A program made the position numbers and the translations under genes. A stretch of 64,000 nucleotides of DNA from Cytophagaceae bacterium (lineage in GTDB: Bacteria > Bacteroidota > Bacteroidia > Cytophagales > Spirosomataceae): NCBI GenBank assembly GCA_027491315.1, contig JAIXWL010000003.1:166928-230927 (forward strand), written 5' to 3'. The number at the start of each line of letters is the position of its first letter. Within the stretch, counting starts at the first letter, position 1. Under the pieces are notes generated by a model. It did no database searches, was not told where the DNA came from, and saw nothing but the letters and a program-made list of their open reading frames with translations. This document shows, piece by piece, positions 53,360 through 62,557 of the stretch.

Positions 53360-54717
53360 TATTCTCCAGTTACACTGCCTACCAATAAATTACAATCTTT
53401 ATACTCGTCGTCAATGAAGATGAACACATCATCCTTGGCTTTCATAAACCATTTTTCGACTGCTTGATTCTTCTTACGTGATAAAGCAATCGCAGCAATT
53501 TTTTGATAATCATCCTTTAGATTAGCAAAATGAGGCGGGTGCTTGGCTTTGAAATATAAGACACGTACCGCACTTCTTCCATCTTCTGTACGGTAAGGAA
53601 TCGGAGTAGAAATAGTACCAACTTTCATGGAATCTAAGGAAAAATACAAGCCGGGCTCCATACCGCTATCAAAAGGCATACGGGTAGTGCGCGTACCTGG
53701 ATCAATCAACATTCCTCCAGCATCTTGCGTAGGTTTATCTTCTGAAAACTCTCTAGCTGCCCGATCAAACTTGATGGAATCTCGTTGAATCAACACACGA
53801 ATACTATCTAAAAACTTAGTAGGCTCAGTTAAATCTAATTTTTGATAATCAGGACGCAACAAAATATGTCTAGCATGGTACTCCTGACCACGAATCTCTA
53901 GCAATTGAATCAAGTGGAAACCAAATTCAGATTCTACCACATCTGACATTGTACCGGGCTTTAATTTTAAAGCGGCAGCTTCAAAGGGAGCCACCATCTG
54001 TCCACGTTTAGAAAAACCTAAATCTCCACCGCGCTTACCACTTCCTAAATCCTCCGAATACAATTTCGCTAATTCCTCGAAACTCTCTCCTTTATCTACA
54101 CGTTTGCGATAATCCAATAGTTTTGCCACAAGCTCATCTTTCTGATTTTTATTTGGCTTAGCCAAACGAACAATATGACCTACTTCCACCTCTGAGGGCA
54201 AATAAGGCAAGGAATCGGCCGGGATAGCGGCAAAAAATGCAGCTACCTCTTTCGGTGTAATCTTTACATCGCCTGTTATTTTATCCTGCATTTTACGCCC
54301 AGTTAATTGCTCCTTTAGCGAGGTCCGCAGATCTTCCTTTAAATTAACGATGGACTTGCCAAAGGCTTCCACAATGTTTTTTGATGAACCATATTGCGTT
54401 TCCATTTGATCCATGCGGGAATTTAATTCCATTTCCACACGTTTATCCTCCACAATCACAGAGTCAATCTCTGCTTTGGCTAACATCAATTTGTTGATGA
54501 CTAAACCTTCCAATAATTGACAGCGTGTAGGTGTGTTGGCCTGACCGCTCGACAAATACTGCTGGTATTGCTGTTCAACCTCTGATTTTAAAATATAATG
54601 ATTGTCTACTTTGACAATTATCTTGTCTAATAAAGTCCCTTTACTTGCCTCTTGTGCGACAGCTGCCCAAGACAGCATCAACATCACTCCTCCAAAAATC
54701 CAACGATTCAATTTCAT
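53359..54717 (-). CDS. surA: SurA-like periplasmic peptidyl-prolyl isomerase
   Basis: The 452-residue protein has a signal peptide (to about residue 22, ending VAQ) and a SurA-type N-terminal chaperone domain (about 28-165: [21 protein letters not shown], ...[12 protein letters not shown]). Two parvulin PPIC domains follow, about 175-275 (EVGHIVRL ... [14 protein letters not shown]) and about 280-395 (YHARHILL). SurA assists folding of outer-membrane proteins. It is 10 bp downstream of a second, larger isomerase gene and overlaps moxR by 1 nt, so the three form an operon. Confidence 0.92.
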   Translation of the reverse strand: MKLNRWIFGGVMLMLSWAAVAQEASKGTLLDKIIVKVDNHYILKSEVEQQYQQYLSSGQANTPTRCQLLEGLVINKLMLAKAEIDSVIVEDKRVEMELNSRMDQMETQYGSSKNIVEAFGKSIVNLKEDLRTSLKEQLTGRKMQDKITGDVKITPKEVAAFFAAIPADSLPYLPSEVEVGHIVRLAKPNKNQKDELVAKLLDYRKRVDKGESFEELAKLYSEDLGSGKRGGDLGFSKRGQMVAPFEAAALKLKPGTMSDVVESEFGFHLIQLLEIRGQEYHARHILLRPDYQKLDLTEPTKFLDSIRVLIQRDSIKFDRAAREFSEDKPTQDAGGMLIDPGTRTTRMPFDSGMEPGLYFSLDSMKVGTISTPIPYRTEDGRSAVRVLYFKAKHPPHFANLKDDYQKIAAIALSRKKNQAVEKWFMKAKDDVFIFIDDEYKDCNLLVGSVTGE

Positions 54718-54727
54718 AAATTTATTA

Positions 54728-56980
54728 TTACATTATTTTTTGTAATTCCTCCTGCTGAATAACAATAGGATACTTATTCTTCAATTTCTGAAGCCACTCT
54801 TTATCTAGTTGTGCTTGTAAATCACGAATGATACTACTTCTACATTCATCAAAAGTCTTTACACGCTGTTCTTCTACTTTTTTAATCTCAAGATAAACAT
54901 ATCGACCTTCAAATTCCAAATTCTTTTTACCTAGTTGCCAGCTTTGAGCATCTAAAACAGGAATTTCACCTTTTTTGAAAATCCCCTCCGTAGCTTCTAA
55001 ACTTTTAGGTTTAATCGCATTAAATCGCTTTACCACATCATCCATCGACTGGGAAAAGAGCTTAAAACTTACTCGGGCATTTTTAGCCTTATCCGTTTTA
55101 GAGGCAGAAACCAATTTTCCTTCATCCTTTTCAATGAAGCGGACGCCACTTATTCCTTTACTCGCCAAAAACTTGACCACTTGATTTACACGAGCTTCTG
55201 ACAAACTGTCTTGCTCAGAACCATCTATATGCCCTGTCACTTCCACCACATAGTCCCGATTTTTACTCATCAATAAACCCAATTCTTGCAAAACTTTTTT
55301 GGCATTAGCAGTTAATTCAGATTGTCCCAATTTAAATAAAATATCGGGGTAACGCTTATTCATTGGGTAAGGAGCGGACTTGAGCAATTCCATGGCATCT
55401 GCCAAAGTTTTGGCATTATCGGAAGAAATCAATTTCACTTCAGCCCTTATAGGCATGGTAAAAAGAGCCATATTCTGCTGATAATAAGCATGTTGACGCA
55501 AAGAATCCAAGGATTTCTCAAAGATTTCGCGATCCGTAATTTTACTCAATAAACTACCTTCCAAGAACTCCGCCATTTGCTCCTTAAAAGCAGGATATTT
55601 GGTTTCCAAATGCTGCTCCTCTGCTTGCAATGTATGAGAATCAATGAATTCCTCTAGCCAAGTTGCTTCTGAAATAGCAGGCAAATAACCTAGTTCTTTG
55701 ACCTTTCTGCGCTGCTGAGCCACAATAAACTGGTAGAACTCTTGAATAGTAAAGGACTTATCCAATACTTTAAAAAGCGGAAATTGTAACCATGGCTCAT
55801 CACCAACCCGGTCACGAGCAAAACGTTCCAAAGCCATTTTCTTTGACTCTTCTAAAACAGCAACTCGATTTTCCACGCGTACCCGCTTCATAAATGACTG
55901 ACGGATTAAAGCACTTCGCTCAGGGTCAGTATTTACTTTTTGACGCAAATACTCGGCCATCTCTTCATAAGAAAGAAGCGGTTTTTTATCCAACAACTTA
56001 AATATCTGCCAACCTAAATTAGTACGGATAGGCTCCGAAATATCGCCCAAACGCTGTAAACCAAATAATTTATCTTGAAGCTCCTCACTTAAATCCGATG
56101 AATAATACCAACGACGTAATTCTCCACCACGACCTTTGGAATAAGGATCCTCGGAATAATTCCGACACACATCTTCATAGCTTTCACCTTTCTTCAAATA
56201 GGCTTCTACCTGCTCAATTTTCTTTTTAGCTTCAACTTGAAAAGGAGTAGCTGCATCTACAGGCACGGAAATGAGTATATGAGCCAATCGAATTTTACCC
56301 TGGTTAGGACGTTGTTTCAATATTTTAATCAAATGGTACCCACTTGAAGTTCTTACAGGGGCCGAATATTCCCCCAATGCTAATTCATACACCTTATTCT
56401 CAAAGGCATATTGCGTCTGTAAACTGGTGATATAACCTAGATTTCCACCTTTTTTAGCTGTTAAATCATCATCTGAAAAACGCTGTGCTAAGGAAGCAAA
56501 ATCCTCTCCCGCTTTCAACTTTTTATACAAATTATCGATTTTCTGATAAGCAATTAGGGTGTCACCCGGACTTGGATTAGCAGGTAATTTAACTAGAATA
56601 TGGGCTACTTGCTTTTCATCCTTCAAACGCTGATATGCCTCCTTTACTAAGGAATTTACTTTTTCATTATCCACTAAGTAGGGACTGGCTAATTCCTTAC
56701 GGAAACTGGCATATTCCTCTTGAAATCCCGGTGTTTCAGCCAATTTTTCATCCTCAGCCGCAACTAATTTTAGAGATAAATCTAAATAATCCGATAAAAA
56801 TTTATTCTTATTGTCAGGTTTGATACTGTCACTTTCAATCAAACGACGGTAAATCGATGAAAACTGCGCAGAACTGATTTTTTTAGGTCCAATCTGAATA
56901 GGAAATCCCTCTTGAGCCAAAGAGCTCGGAAGGACAAAAAGAAGATATATAGATACTACTAAGTAAAAACGAAAGCGCAT
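54728..56980 (-). CDS. Large PPIC isomerase with embedded OmpA-like domain
   Basis: The 750-residue periplasmic protein has a signal peptide (to about 22, SLAQ) and two PPIC domains, about 122-222 (QVAHILVKL, GGNLGYITS) and about 229-330 (RLAHILISV, RGGELRRWY). A long helical region follows (335-540). An OmpA-like segment covers about 545-642 (YPDILFKLGQSELTANAKKVL, VTGHIDGSEQDSLSEARVNQVV, NARVSF). D586 and R597 fall where OmpA proteins bind diaminopimelate. A SurA-like C-terminal tail resumes after it. I infer an envelope-folding factor tethered to peptidoglycan. First gene of the operon. Confidence 0.88.
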   Translation of the reverse strand: MRFRFYLVVSIYLLFVLPSSLAQEGFPIQIGPKKISSAQFSSIYRRLIESDSIKPDNKNKFLSDYLDLSLKLVAAEDEKLAETPGFQEEYASFRKELASPYLVDNEKVNSLVKEAYQRLKDEKQVAHILVKLPANPSPGDTLIAYQKIDNLYKKLKAGEDFASLAQRFSDDDLTAKKGGNLGYITSLQTQYAFENKVYELALGEYSAPVRTSSGYHLIKILKQRPNQGKIRLAHILISVPVDAATPFQVEAKKKIEQVEAYLKKGESYEDVCRNYSEDPYSKGRGGELRRWYYSSDLSEELQDKLFGLQRLGDISEPIRTNLGWQIFKLLDKKPLLSYEEMAEYLRQKVNTDPERSALIRQSFMKRVRVENRVAVLEESKKMALERFARDRVGDEPWLQFPLFKVLDKSFTIQEFYQFIVAQQRRKVKELGYLPAISEATWLEEFIDSHTLQAEEQHLETKYPAFKEQMAEFLEGSLLSKITDREIFEKSLDSLRQHAYYQQNMALFTMPIRAEVKLISSDNAKTLADAMELLKSAPYPMNKRYPDILFKLGQSELTANAKKVLQELGLLMSKNRDYVVEVTGHIDGSEQDSLSEARVNQVVKFLASKGISGVRFIEKDEGKLVSASKTDKAKNARVSFKLFSQSMDDVVKRFNAIKPKSLEATEGIFKKGEIPVLDAQSWQLGKKNLEFEGRYVYLEIKKVEEQRVKTFDECRSSIIRDLQAQLDKEWLQKLKNKYPIVIQQEELQKIM

Positions 56981-57068
56981 AGTTTAGCAATTTTGCTTGT
57001 CCAATGGGTTATAAACGTCAACAAGCTTATAAAATTACGAATATTCCCTAAATAAACCCTTTAATTCA

Positions 57069-57746
57069 TCAATCCCTTACGCTTATTTCATAAGAGAAAT
57101 CATAGTGATAGTCATTGAGCATCTTAGGTCCACTTTTCCATGTTCCTTTTTTGTTCAAACTCGCCACTTGATCCCAAGTAATTTGCATTTCTGAAATCCC
57201 CAAGCGATCATTCCCATCCCATTTACTCCATAATTCCATACCTAAACCACTCGCTTTTAATCCCCACATGAACCAGCCAAATGGATGAGTCACGGAAGAT
57301 AATTCCAATAGAGATACAGGAACTTGCAAAACCCCTCCCCACTGGTTTACTTGTCGCAATACTCGCTTAATTTGTTGATAATCATCTATTTCCCACAAAG
57401 TCACTTGAATACCTAAACGTTGACCAGGCTTTAATGAAAGGGACAAGGAAGGAATAGCTTTTAATGAAAGCGCTATACCTTGTTTTACTTTTCCTAGGTA
57501 ATGCGAGGACTGTTGAATCTGTACCACCTGCTGATTTTCAATGGCCACAATGGAATAAACCAGTAATAATTCATCTGCTTGTGTGATATTCTCTTGAATA
57601 TTGGTAGCCAAAATTTGATTCAATCGAAACTGTACTTGTTTATTGGGAATAAATTGCTTTTCAGCCTGGGCTGTTTTAACAGGAATGGCCTCTTTTCTAC
57701 AAGAGAACAAAGTTATAAGTAGAAAATATAGGAGGATTTTTCTCAT
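57069..57746 (-). CDS. Predicted lipoprotein, function unknown
   Basis: The 225-residue protein begins with a lipoprotein signal (MRKILLYFLLITLFSC, Cys at 16), followed by Arg-Lys, so outer-membrane or periplasmic-face anchoring is likely. The mature part is beta-rich, with alternating segments (LLLVYSIVAIENQQVVQIQQ, LGIQVTLWEIDDY), resembling a C2- or jelly-roll-like fold. I do not recognise a family. It overlaps the upstream agmatine deiminase gene by 4 nt (57743-57746), so it is co-expressed with it, but no functional link is evident. Confidence 0.78.
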   Translation of the reverse strand: MRKILLYFLLITLFSCRKEAIPVKTAQAEKQFIPNKQVQFRLNQILATNIQENITQADELLLVYSIVAIENQQVVQIQQSSHYLGKVKQGIALSLKAIPSLSLSLKPGQRLGIQVTLWEIDDYQQIKRVLRQVNQWGGVLQVPVSLLELSSVTHPFGWFMWGLKASGLGMELWSKWDGNDRLGISEMQITWDQVASLNKKGTWKSGPKMLNDYHYDFSYEISVRD

Positions 57747-58792
57747 AAAGCGGCCTTAGGCTCTTGCTGAGTTAAACAATGAAAACTTCCTTGGCCCCAA
57801 ATAATTTCTCTTGCGGAAAGTCCAATCACAGGTCTATCTGTAAATAATTGAGATAAGATATCCAAAGCCACTGCATCTTGTGGACAATGAAAAATGGGTA
57901 CTATGACCGCAGCATTACAAATATAGAAATTCGCATAGGAGCCCGGCGCTCTAAATTCATCGATTACCACGGGATCAGGCATAGGGATTTCAACAATTCG
58001 CAGGGGACGACCATCCAAAAGCTTCATTTCCTTCAGCTCTTGTAAATTTTGAGCCAACACCGCATGATTATCATCATCCAATTTGGGTTCTATCATGGTG
58101 ATAACAGTATCTTCATTGACAAAACGTACCGTATCGTCAATATGGCCATCTGTATCGTCACCCACAATGCCATCACTCACCCACAAAACCTGCTCAACAC
58201 CATAAAAGTCTTTCAGATATTTTTCAATCTGTTCTTGATTCAAATGTGGATTTCGATTGGGATTTAATAAACAAGATCGACTCGTCAAAACAGCACCTTG
58301 TCCATTGAATTCTACCGAGCCACCTTCCATGATGATACCTGGACTTTGGAATGTCAAGCCTAAATCTTGAGCGATGGCTTGTGGAATTCTATTGTCCGCA
58401 TCAAAAGGAGGATATTTACCTCCCCAAGCATTATAGCCCCAATCAATCAATAATCTTTCCGAACTATCCTTCTTTATTAAAAATGCGGGGCCATGGTCAC
58501 GGCACCAAGCGTCATTGGTCGGTCGAACAAATAACTCAATTTGCTGAGGATCAATCGAATATCTAGGTAATTCCCCTAAGATAAAATCAGACAAACTAGT
58601 ATCATTGACATTGATTCTTACCTTCTCACCTTGGGAAATCGCTTTAATGAGCGCAAAATATTCAGGGTACATCTGCGCCAATTTATCCCCTTGCCAGGAA
58701 TGATCATTGTGCGGAAATGTAATCCATGTTGCCTCATGTGGATGCCATTCAGCAGGAAAAAAAAAGCCTCTTTCTTTAGGAGTAGATACCAT
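57743..58792 (-). CDS. aguA: Agmatine deiminase (PPAD family)
   Basis: The enzyme converts agmatine to N-carbamoylputrescine in polyamine synthesis. From ATG 58792 it is 349 residues, opening RGFFFPAEWHPHEATWITFPHN. Catalytic residues are in DAWCRDHGP, DDTDGHIDDTVRF and the C-terminal GSFHCLTQQEP with the nucleophilic Cys. The longer frame to 58816 would overlap coaX. The usual partner, N-carbamoylputrescine amidase, is not adjacent; the nearest nitrilase domain is in nadE two genes upstream. Confidence 0.93.
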   Translation of the reverse strand: MVSTPKERGFFFPAEWHPHEATWITFPHNDHSWQGDKLAQMYPEYFALIKAISQGEKVRINVNDTSLSDFILGELPRYSIDPQQIELFVRPTNDAWCRDHGPAFLIKKDSSERLLIDWGYNAWGGKYPPFDADNRIPQAIAQDLGLTFQSPGIIMEGGSVEFNGQGAVLTSRSCLLNPNRNPHLNQEQIEKYLKDFYGVEQVLWVSDGIVGDDTDGHIDDTVRFVNEDTVITMIEPKLDDDNHAVLAQNLQELKEMKLLDGRPLRIVEIPMPDPVVIDEFRAPGSYANFYICNAAVIVPIFHCPQDAVALDILSQLFTDRPVIGLSAREIIWGQGSFHCLTQQEPKAAL

Positions 58793-58793
58793 A

Positions 58794-59561
58794 TTAATCC
58801 AAGTAATTTTCAGCAATTAAACGTAAGCCATCTAGGGTGATTAATTTATTCACCTCATCAAAATATGATTCCAATGGCGTTAAAATAGAGGATAAGCCAC
58901 CTGTGGCCAATACTTTGACATGCTGACCTTTTTCATCTTTTACCCGATGAATCATTTCTTTGACCATGCCCACATATCCCCAAAGAATACCCGATTGAAT
59001 AGCACTAACTGTATCAAAGCCTAATGCAGATTGAGGCATTTCCAAAGGTACTTCTGGCAATTGAGCCGTTTGAGAAAATAAGGATTTCACGGCTGTTTTT
59101 AAACCGGGAGCAATGGAAACCCCCTCCATTTTTCCTTGGGCATTGACCAAAGTAAATGTTAGTGCTGTTCCAAAATCAACAATCAATACATCAGCTTGGT
59201 AAGCATGATGCGCATATACCGAGTTGGCTACCAAATCAGAGCCAATTTCATCCGGTGAAATAATTTCAATAGGAAACTTCTTGTACAATTTGGGCGACAT
59301 CAAGATAGCTGAAATAGCCAACCAATTCTCTAAGCCCTTTTGTACATGGTATGAAACCGAAGGCACGACGGAGGAAATGATTAACTTTTGCGGTTTTAAA
59401 GAACCAATATTTTTCTCCAACCATTCTTGACGAATCCAATTTTCCATCCTTTGCGTTGTCCAAGGCTGGTGGGTGGGTGTCCTTAATATCAATTTCCAAT
59501 CCCCTTCGGTATAAAATCCAAAGACGATATCTGTATTTCCAATATCTACTACTAAGAGCAT
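58794..59561 (-). CDS. coaX: Type III pantothenate kinase
   Basis: CoaX phosphorylates pantothenate, the first step of CoA synthesis. It needs a monovalent cation and is insensitive to CoA. The 255-residue protein has the N-terminal ATP-binding DIGNTDIVFGFY, the middle PDEIGSDLVANSVYAH, the catalytic VDFGTALTFT, and GVSIAPGLKTAVKSLF with GGLSSIL near the C-terminus. It is separated by 3 bp from nadE and 1 bp from aguA, placing two cofactor genes side by side. Confidence 0.95.
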   Translation of the reverse strand: MLLVVDIGNTDIVFGFYTEGDWKLILRTPTHQPWTTQRMENWIRQEWLEKNIGSLKPQKLIISSVVPSVSYHVQKGLENWLAISAILMSPKLYKKFPIEIISPDEIGSDLVANSVYAHHAYQADVLIVDFGTALTFTLVNAQGKMEGVSIAPGLKTAVKSLFSQTAQLPEVPLEMPQSALGFDTVSAIQSGILWGYVGMVKEMIHRVKDEKGQHVKVLATGGLSSILTPLESYFDEVNKLITLDGLRLIAENYLD

Positions 59562-59564
59562 GTG

Positions 59565-61496
59565 TTAGGGTTTAATATCTTTTTCTAATCCAGCGGATAA
59601 AATGGGGAATCGAAGCCAAGATTTAGGATCTAGGCTGTAATCATCCACATGGAATCCGGGTGCATAACGCTCTCTTTTCCACTGGTTTCTGGCCCATAAT
59701 CGAAAGAATCGATTACAAAATTCACGGAGCTGTTCTTTGGTATATTTTTCTCCATAAACCTGAAACAAGTTTTGTAAACAGTCCGCAGGCGATAATTTAT
59801 CATAAAATGCCCAGCGTTCGATGGCATTTAAAATGGGATAAGGCATTAGGTCTTCCTCATCTACCTGTTTCGAGGTTAATGGCCTTAATTCAGCGCTAGG
59901 TTCTAATTGATTGACGTGAGAAAGTCCTTCTAGGCGCAAATTATCCGCTAATCCCATTTTCTCCATCCAAATAAGCCATTCACGAATAAATGTCTTATCA
60001 ATGCCAGCAATGGGTGAAATAGAACCTGAGGTATCACCATCCATGGTAGCGTATCCCACCGAAGCTTCCGAGCGATTGGAAGTGGCTAGTAATAAGGCAT
60101 TGTTGATATTGGCAAGCATCCATACGCTTGGGCTTCTCAAACGAGCTTGAACATTTTGCAATGTAATATCATCCTTTTCCCAGGTTAATGTACGCCCAAT
60201 GGCCTGCTCAATGATTCCTCGATATTCTTTAACCAAAACATCTATATTCCAATCATAATGCGTGCTTCCAATGCATTCAGCGAGTGCTTTAGCCGAGGCC
60301 CTGGTATGATCAGAGGAATTTTCTGTCCCCTGATAGGCAGTCGTTAAAATATGTGCTACTAATTCCTGTTCGGATGATACATCCTTCAACCAAGGTATAT
60401 AGGATAATTTTTCTTTGACTCCCTCCCAGGCTAAATCCTTTATGGCTAATCGTATGGCCAAAAAGCATAAAGCTGAAATAGCGGAAGAATCTGCGCCGCC
60501 AGAAAGGGAAATAACCCAACCAAAAGATTTAGATTTTCTGAGGTAATCCCAAAGTGCCAAACCTAGGGCTCTGGCAAATTCTTCTTCTTTTAGATAAGGG
60601 GATTTTTCCCAAGAAGCAGCTTTAAAAGAAGGATACGAGTTTTTTTCCTCAGAAATAGGGATGTATGCCTGGATTATATCCTCATCGAATTGATTGTATT
60701 CTTGTACCTCCACTGCTGCTACAATCAATTGTCCGTCTTGAAAACTAAAACGAGATGATTCCGCAACAATTTGTCCCTTATCTACAATATAAGCATCCCC
60801 ATCAAAAATGGTTCTACCCGATTCATTTCCTAATAAATTGGCAAATACATAAGCTCCACCGATGATTTGAGAACCCTCTTGGGCTAAACCTTGACGAATT
60901 TTAGATTTACCAAAAGCAAAATGGGAAGCGGTAGGACTACAAATGACGGAAACACCCCGATGTGCTAGAGCATGAGCTGGCCTTCGAGCGCCTTCCCAAG
61001 CATCCTGACAAATTTCAATGCCGATGGTTAAACCATGAAGCCCAATGCGATAATCGCCGATGGGGATTTGGCCTAAACTAGTGGATATGATAGATCTTTT
61101 TGAGGCAGGCCAAGGACTAAACCAACGGGTTTCGTAATGAACACCGTCATTGGCTAAGTGTTGCTTAGGGATAATTGCCACCAATTTACCATGTGCTAAG
61201 CAAGCCGCTACATTGTACAAAGTCCCTTCAAAATATAAAGGTAAGCCTAGCCACACCAGTATTCCCTGGGTATGGGGTAAGATTTCAGTTAAAGATTCCC
61301 AAGCTTTCTCAGAGGTAAATGCACTTAAAAATTGGTCTTCACAGCCATATGCACTTATGCAAAGCTCAGGCAAACAAAGTATGTCCGCTTTTTGCTCTTG
61401 TGCTTGTTTAATGATGGCAATGATTCGGGCTTGATTACCCTTCCAATCCAAGGGTAGTTGGTTCAAAACCCCGGCAGCTAGTGCAATTTTAGGCAT
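59565..61496 (-). CDS. nadE: Glutamine-dependent NAD+ synthetase
   Basis: The 643-residue enzyme amidates nicotinic acid adenine dinucleotide, drawing ammonia from glutamine. The N-terminal nitrilase-type amidotransferase (about 1-275) has the Glu of LPELCISAYGCEDQF, the Lys of IPKQHLAN and the Cys of IEICQDAWEG. The C-terminal synthetase has the PP-loop SLSGGADSSAI and GTENSSDHTRASA, then SNRSEASVGYATMDGDTSGSISPI. All catalytic residues are present. It is followed by coaX and aguA and preceded by a small lipoprotein gene, all with gaps of 5 bp or less. Confidence 0.96.
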   Translation of the reverse strand: MPKIALAAGVLNQLPLDWKGNQARIIAIIKQAQEQKADILCLPELCISAYGCEDQFLSAFTSEKAWESLTEILPHTQGILVWLGLPLYFEGTLYNVAACLAHGKLVAIIPKQHLANDGVHYETRWFSPWPASKRSIISTSLGQIPIGDYRIGLHGLTIGIEICQDAWEGARRPAHALAHRGVSVICSPTASHFAFGKSKIRQGLAQEGSQIIGGAYVFANLLGNESGRTIFDGDAYIVDKGQIVAESSRFSFQDGQLIVAAVEVQEYNQFDEDIIQAYIPISEEKNSYPSFKAASWEKSPYLKEEEFARALGLALWDYLRKSKSFGWVISLSGGADSSAISALCFLAIRLAIKDLAWEGVKEKLSYIPWLKDVSSEQELVAHILTTAYQGTENSSDHTRASAKALAECIGSTHYDWNIDVLVKEYRGIIEQAIGRTLTWEKDDITLQNVQARLRSPSVWMLANINNALLLATSNRSEASVGYATMDGDTSGSISPIAGIDKTFIREWLIWMEKMGLADNLRLEGLSHVNQLEPSAELRPLTSKQVDEEDLMPYPILNAIERWAFYDKLSPADCLQNLFQVYGEKYTKEQLREFCNRFFRLWARNQWKRERYAPGFHVDDYSLDPKSWLRFPILSAGLEKDIKP

Positions 61497-61501
61497 ATGG
61501 T

Positions 61502-61807
61502 TTAACGGGGTTTCTTGGAACTAACACGATCAGCTGGTTTATAAAATTGATACCAGGCTCTTTTCTTTGTAGGCTTATTAGGTCCTATGGTCGCGTAGTT
61601 GGAGGTTCTCACATGATTGTAACGAGGAGTCCACATCCAAGAAAATGCTTCTCTAGGCCGATAATAACTTTCTCCGTGACGGTGCTCTACCCGTACACGA
61701 CATGTCTCTCTAGGACAGCGCGCTGACCAACAAGAACTCATCCCTACGGTCAGGAAGGTTCCTATAAAAAACATCCAAAAAAAACGGAATGTTTGATTCT
61801 TGATCAT
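61502..61807 (-). CDS. Small basic lipoprotein, function unknown
   Basis: The 101-residue product has a lipoprotein signal with lipobox VGMSSC (Cys about residue 26). A short, highly basic and aromatic mature region follows (RCPRETCRVRVEHRHGESYY, WMWTPRYNHV) with two further Cys spaced as CPRETC. The family is not recognised. It starts an apparent five-gene transcript (61807 to 57069) and lies 5 bp before nadE. Basic residues and paired Cys could suit surface or peptidoglycan binding, but nothing in the sequence proves it. Confidence 0.7.
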   Translation of the reverse strand: MIKNQTFRFFWMFFIGTFLTVGMSSCWSARCPRETCRVRVEHRHGESYYRPREAFSWMWTPRYNHVRTSNYATIGPNKPTKKRAWYQFYKPADRVSSKKPR

Positions 61808-61907
61808 TTTAAGAGAAAAATAAAAAATCGATCCTATTTAATAGAACGATTTCTTATTAGTTAAATTACAAATCAAAGCTTAATTTTACTTAGAATTTCT
61901 GCCTTGC

Positions 61908-62555
61908 ATGCAATCAAACACCAAAGATATAAAATCAGATGTAAAAAGAGATGCTTTTACGTATCCCGTGATGGAATCTTTTTACACGATTCAAGGCGAA
62001 GGTAAATTTCAAGGACATGCTGCCTATTTCATTCGACTCGGGGGCTGCGATGTGGGTTGCCATTGGTGTGATGTAAAAGAATCTTGGCCCATTGACACCC
62101 ATCCCATCAAAACAGTGGCCAATTTAGTACAAGAAGCCTCAGCTTATCCTGGAAGGATTGCAGTCATTACTGGAGGAGAGCCTTTGATGCATGATCTGAA
62201 TCCCTTAACAGAAGCATTGCAAGAAGCTGGTTTTCGAACCCATATAGAAACATCGGGAGTAGGTAAAAAAATAACGGGGATTTGGGATTGGGTATGTTTT
62301 TCTCCCAAGAAATTTAAGGAACCTAATCCTGAAATTTTTCCTTTGGTTGATGAACTTAAAGTGGTCATATTTCATCCATCGGACATTGCTTGGTCTCAAA
62401 CATGGATAGAAAAATTACCCACAAAAAGTCTTTGGCTCATGCAGCCCGAATGGTCGAAACAAGCCGACATGAATCCATTAATCGTTGATTTTGTCAAAGA
62501 AAATCCACGTTGGCAAATTTCTGTTCAGACCCATAAGTTCTTACAAATCCCATAA
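61908..62555 (+). CDS. queE: 7-carboxy-7-deazaguanine synthase QueE
   Basis: QueE is a radical SAM enzyme forming CDG, an intermediate of preQ0 and queuosine. The 215-residue protein has FYTIQGEGKFQGHAAYFIRLGGC followed by the CxxxCxxC cluster (CDVGCHWCD) and TGGEPLMHDL. WSKQADMNP and the QTHKFLQIP ending are family-typical. Together with queG (18917) it shows that this organism makes queuosine. queC, queD and tgt are not in this window. Two bp separate it from the OmpA-family gene that follows. Confidence 0.95.
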   Translation: MQSNTKDIKSDVKRDAFTYPVMESFYTIQGEGKFQGHAAYFIRLGGCDVGCHWCDVKESWPIDTHPIKTVANLVQEASAYPGRIAVITGGEPLMHDLNPLTEALQEAGFRTHIETSGVGKKITGIWDWVCFSPKKFKEPNPEIFPLVDELKVVIFHPSDIAWSQTWIEKLPTKSLWLMQPEWSKQADMNPLIVDFVKENPRWQISVQTHKFLQIP

Positions 62556-62557
62556 GC

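Noticed and set aside
59224..59499. Open frames inside coaX on either strand
   Set aside because: They are frame shadows of a complete pantothenate kinase gene.
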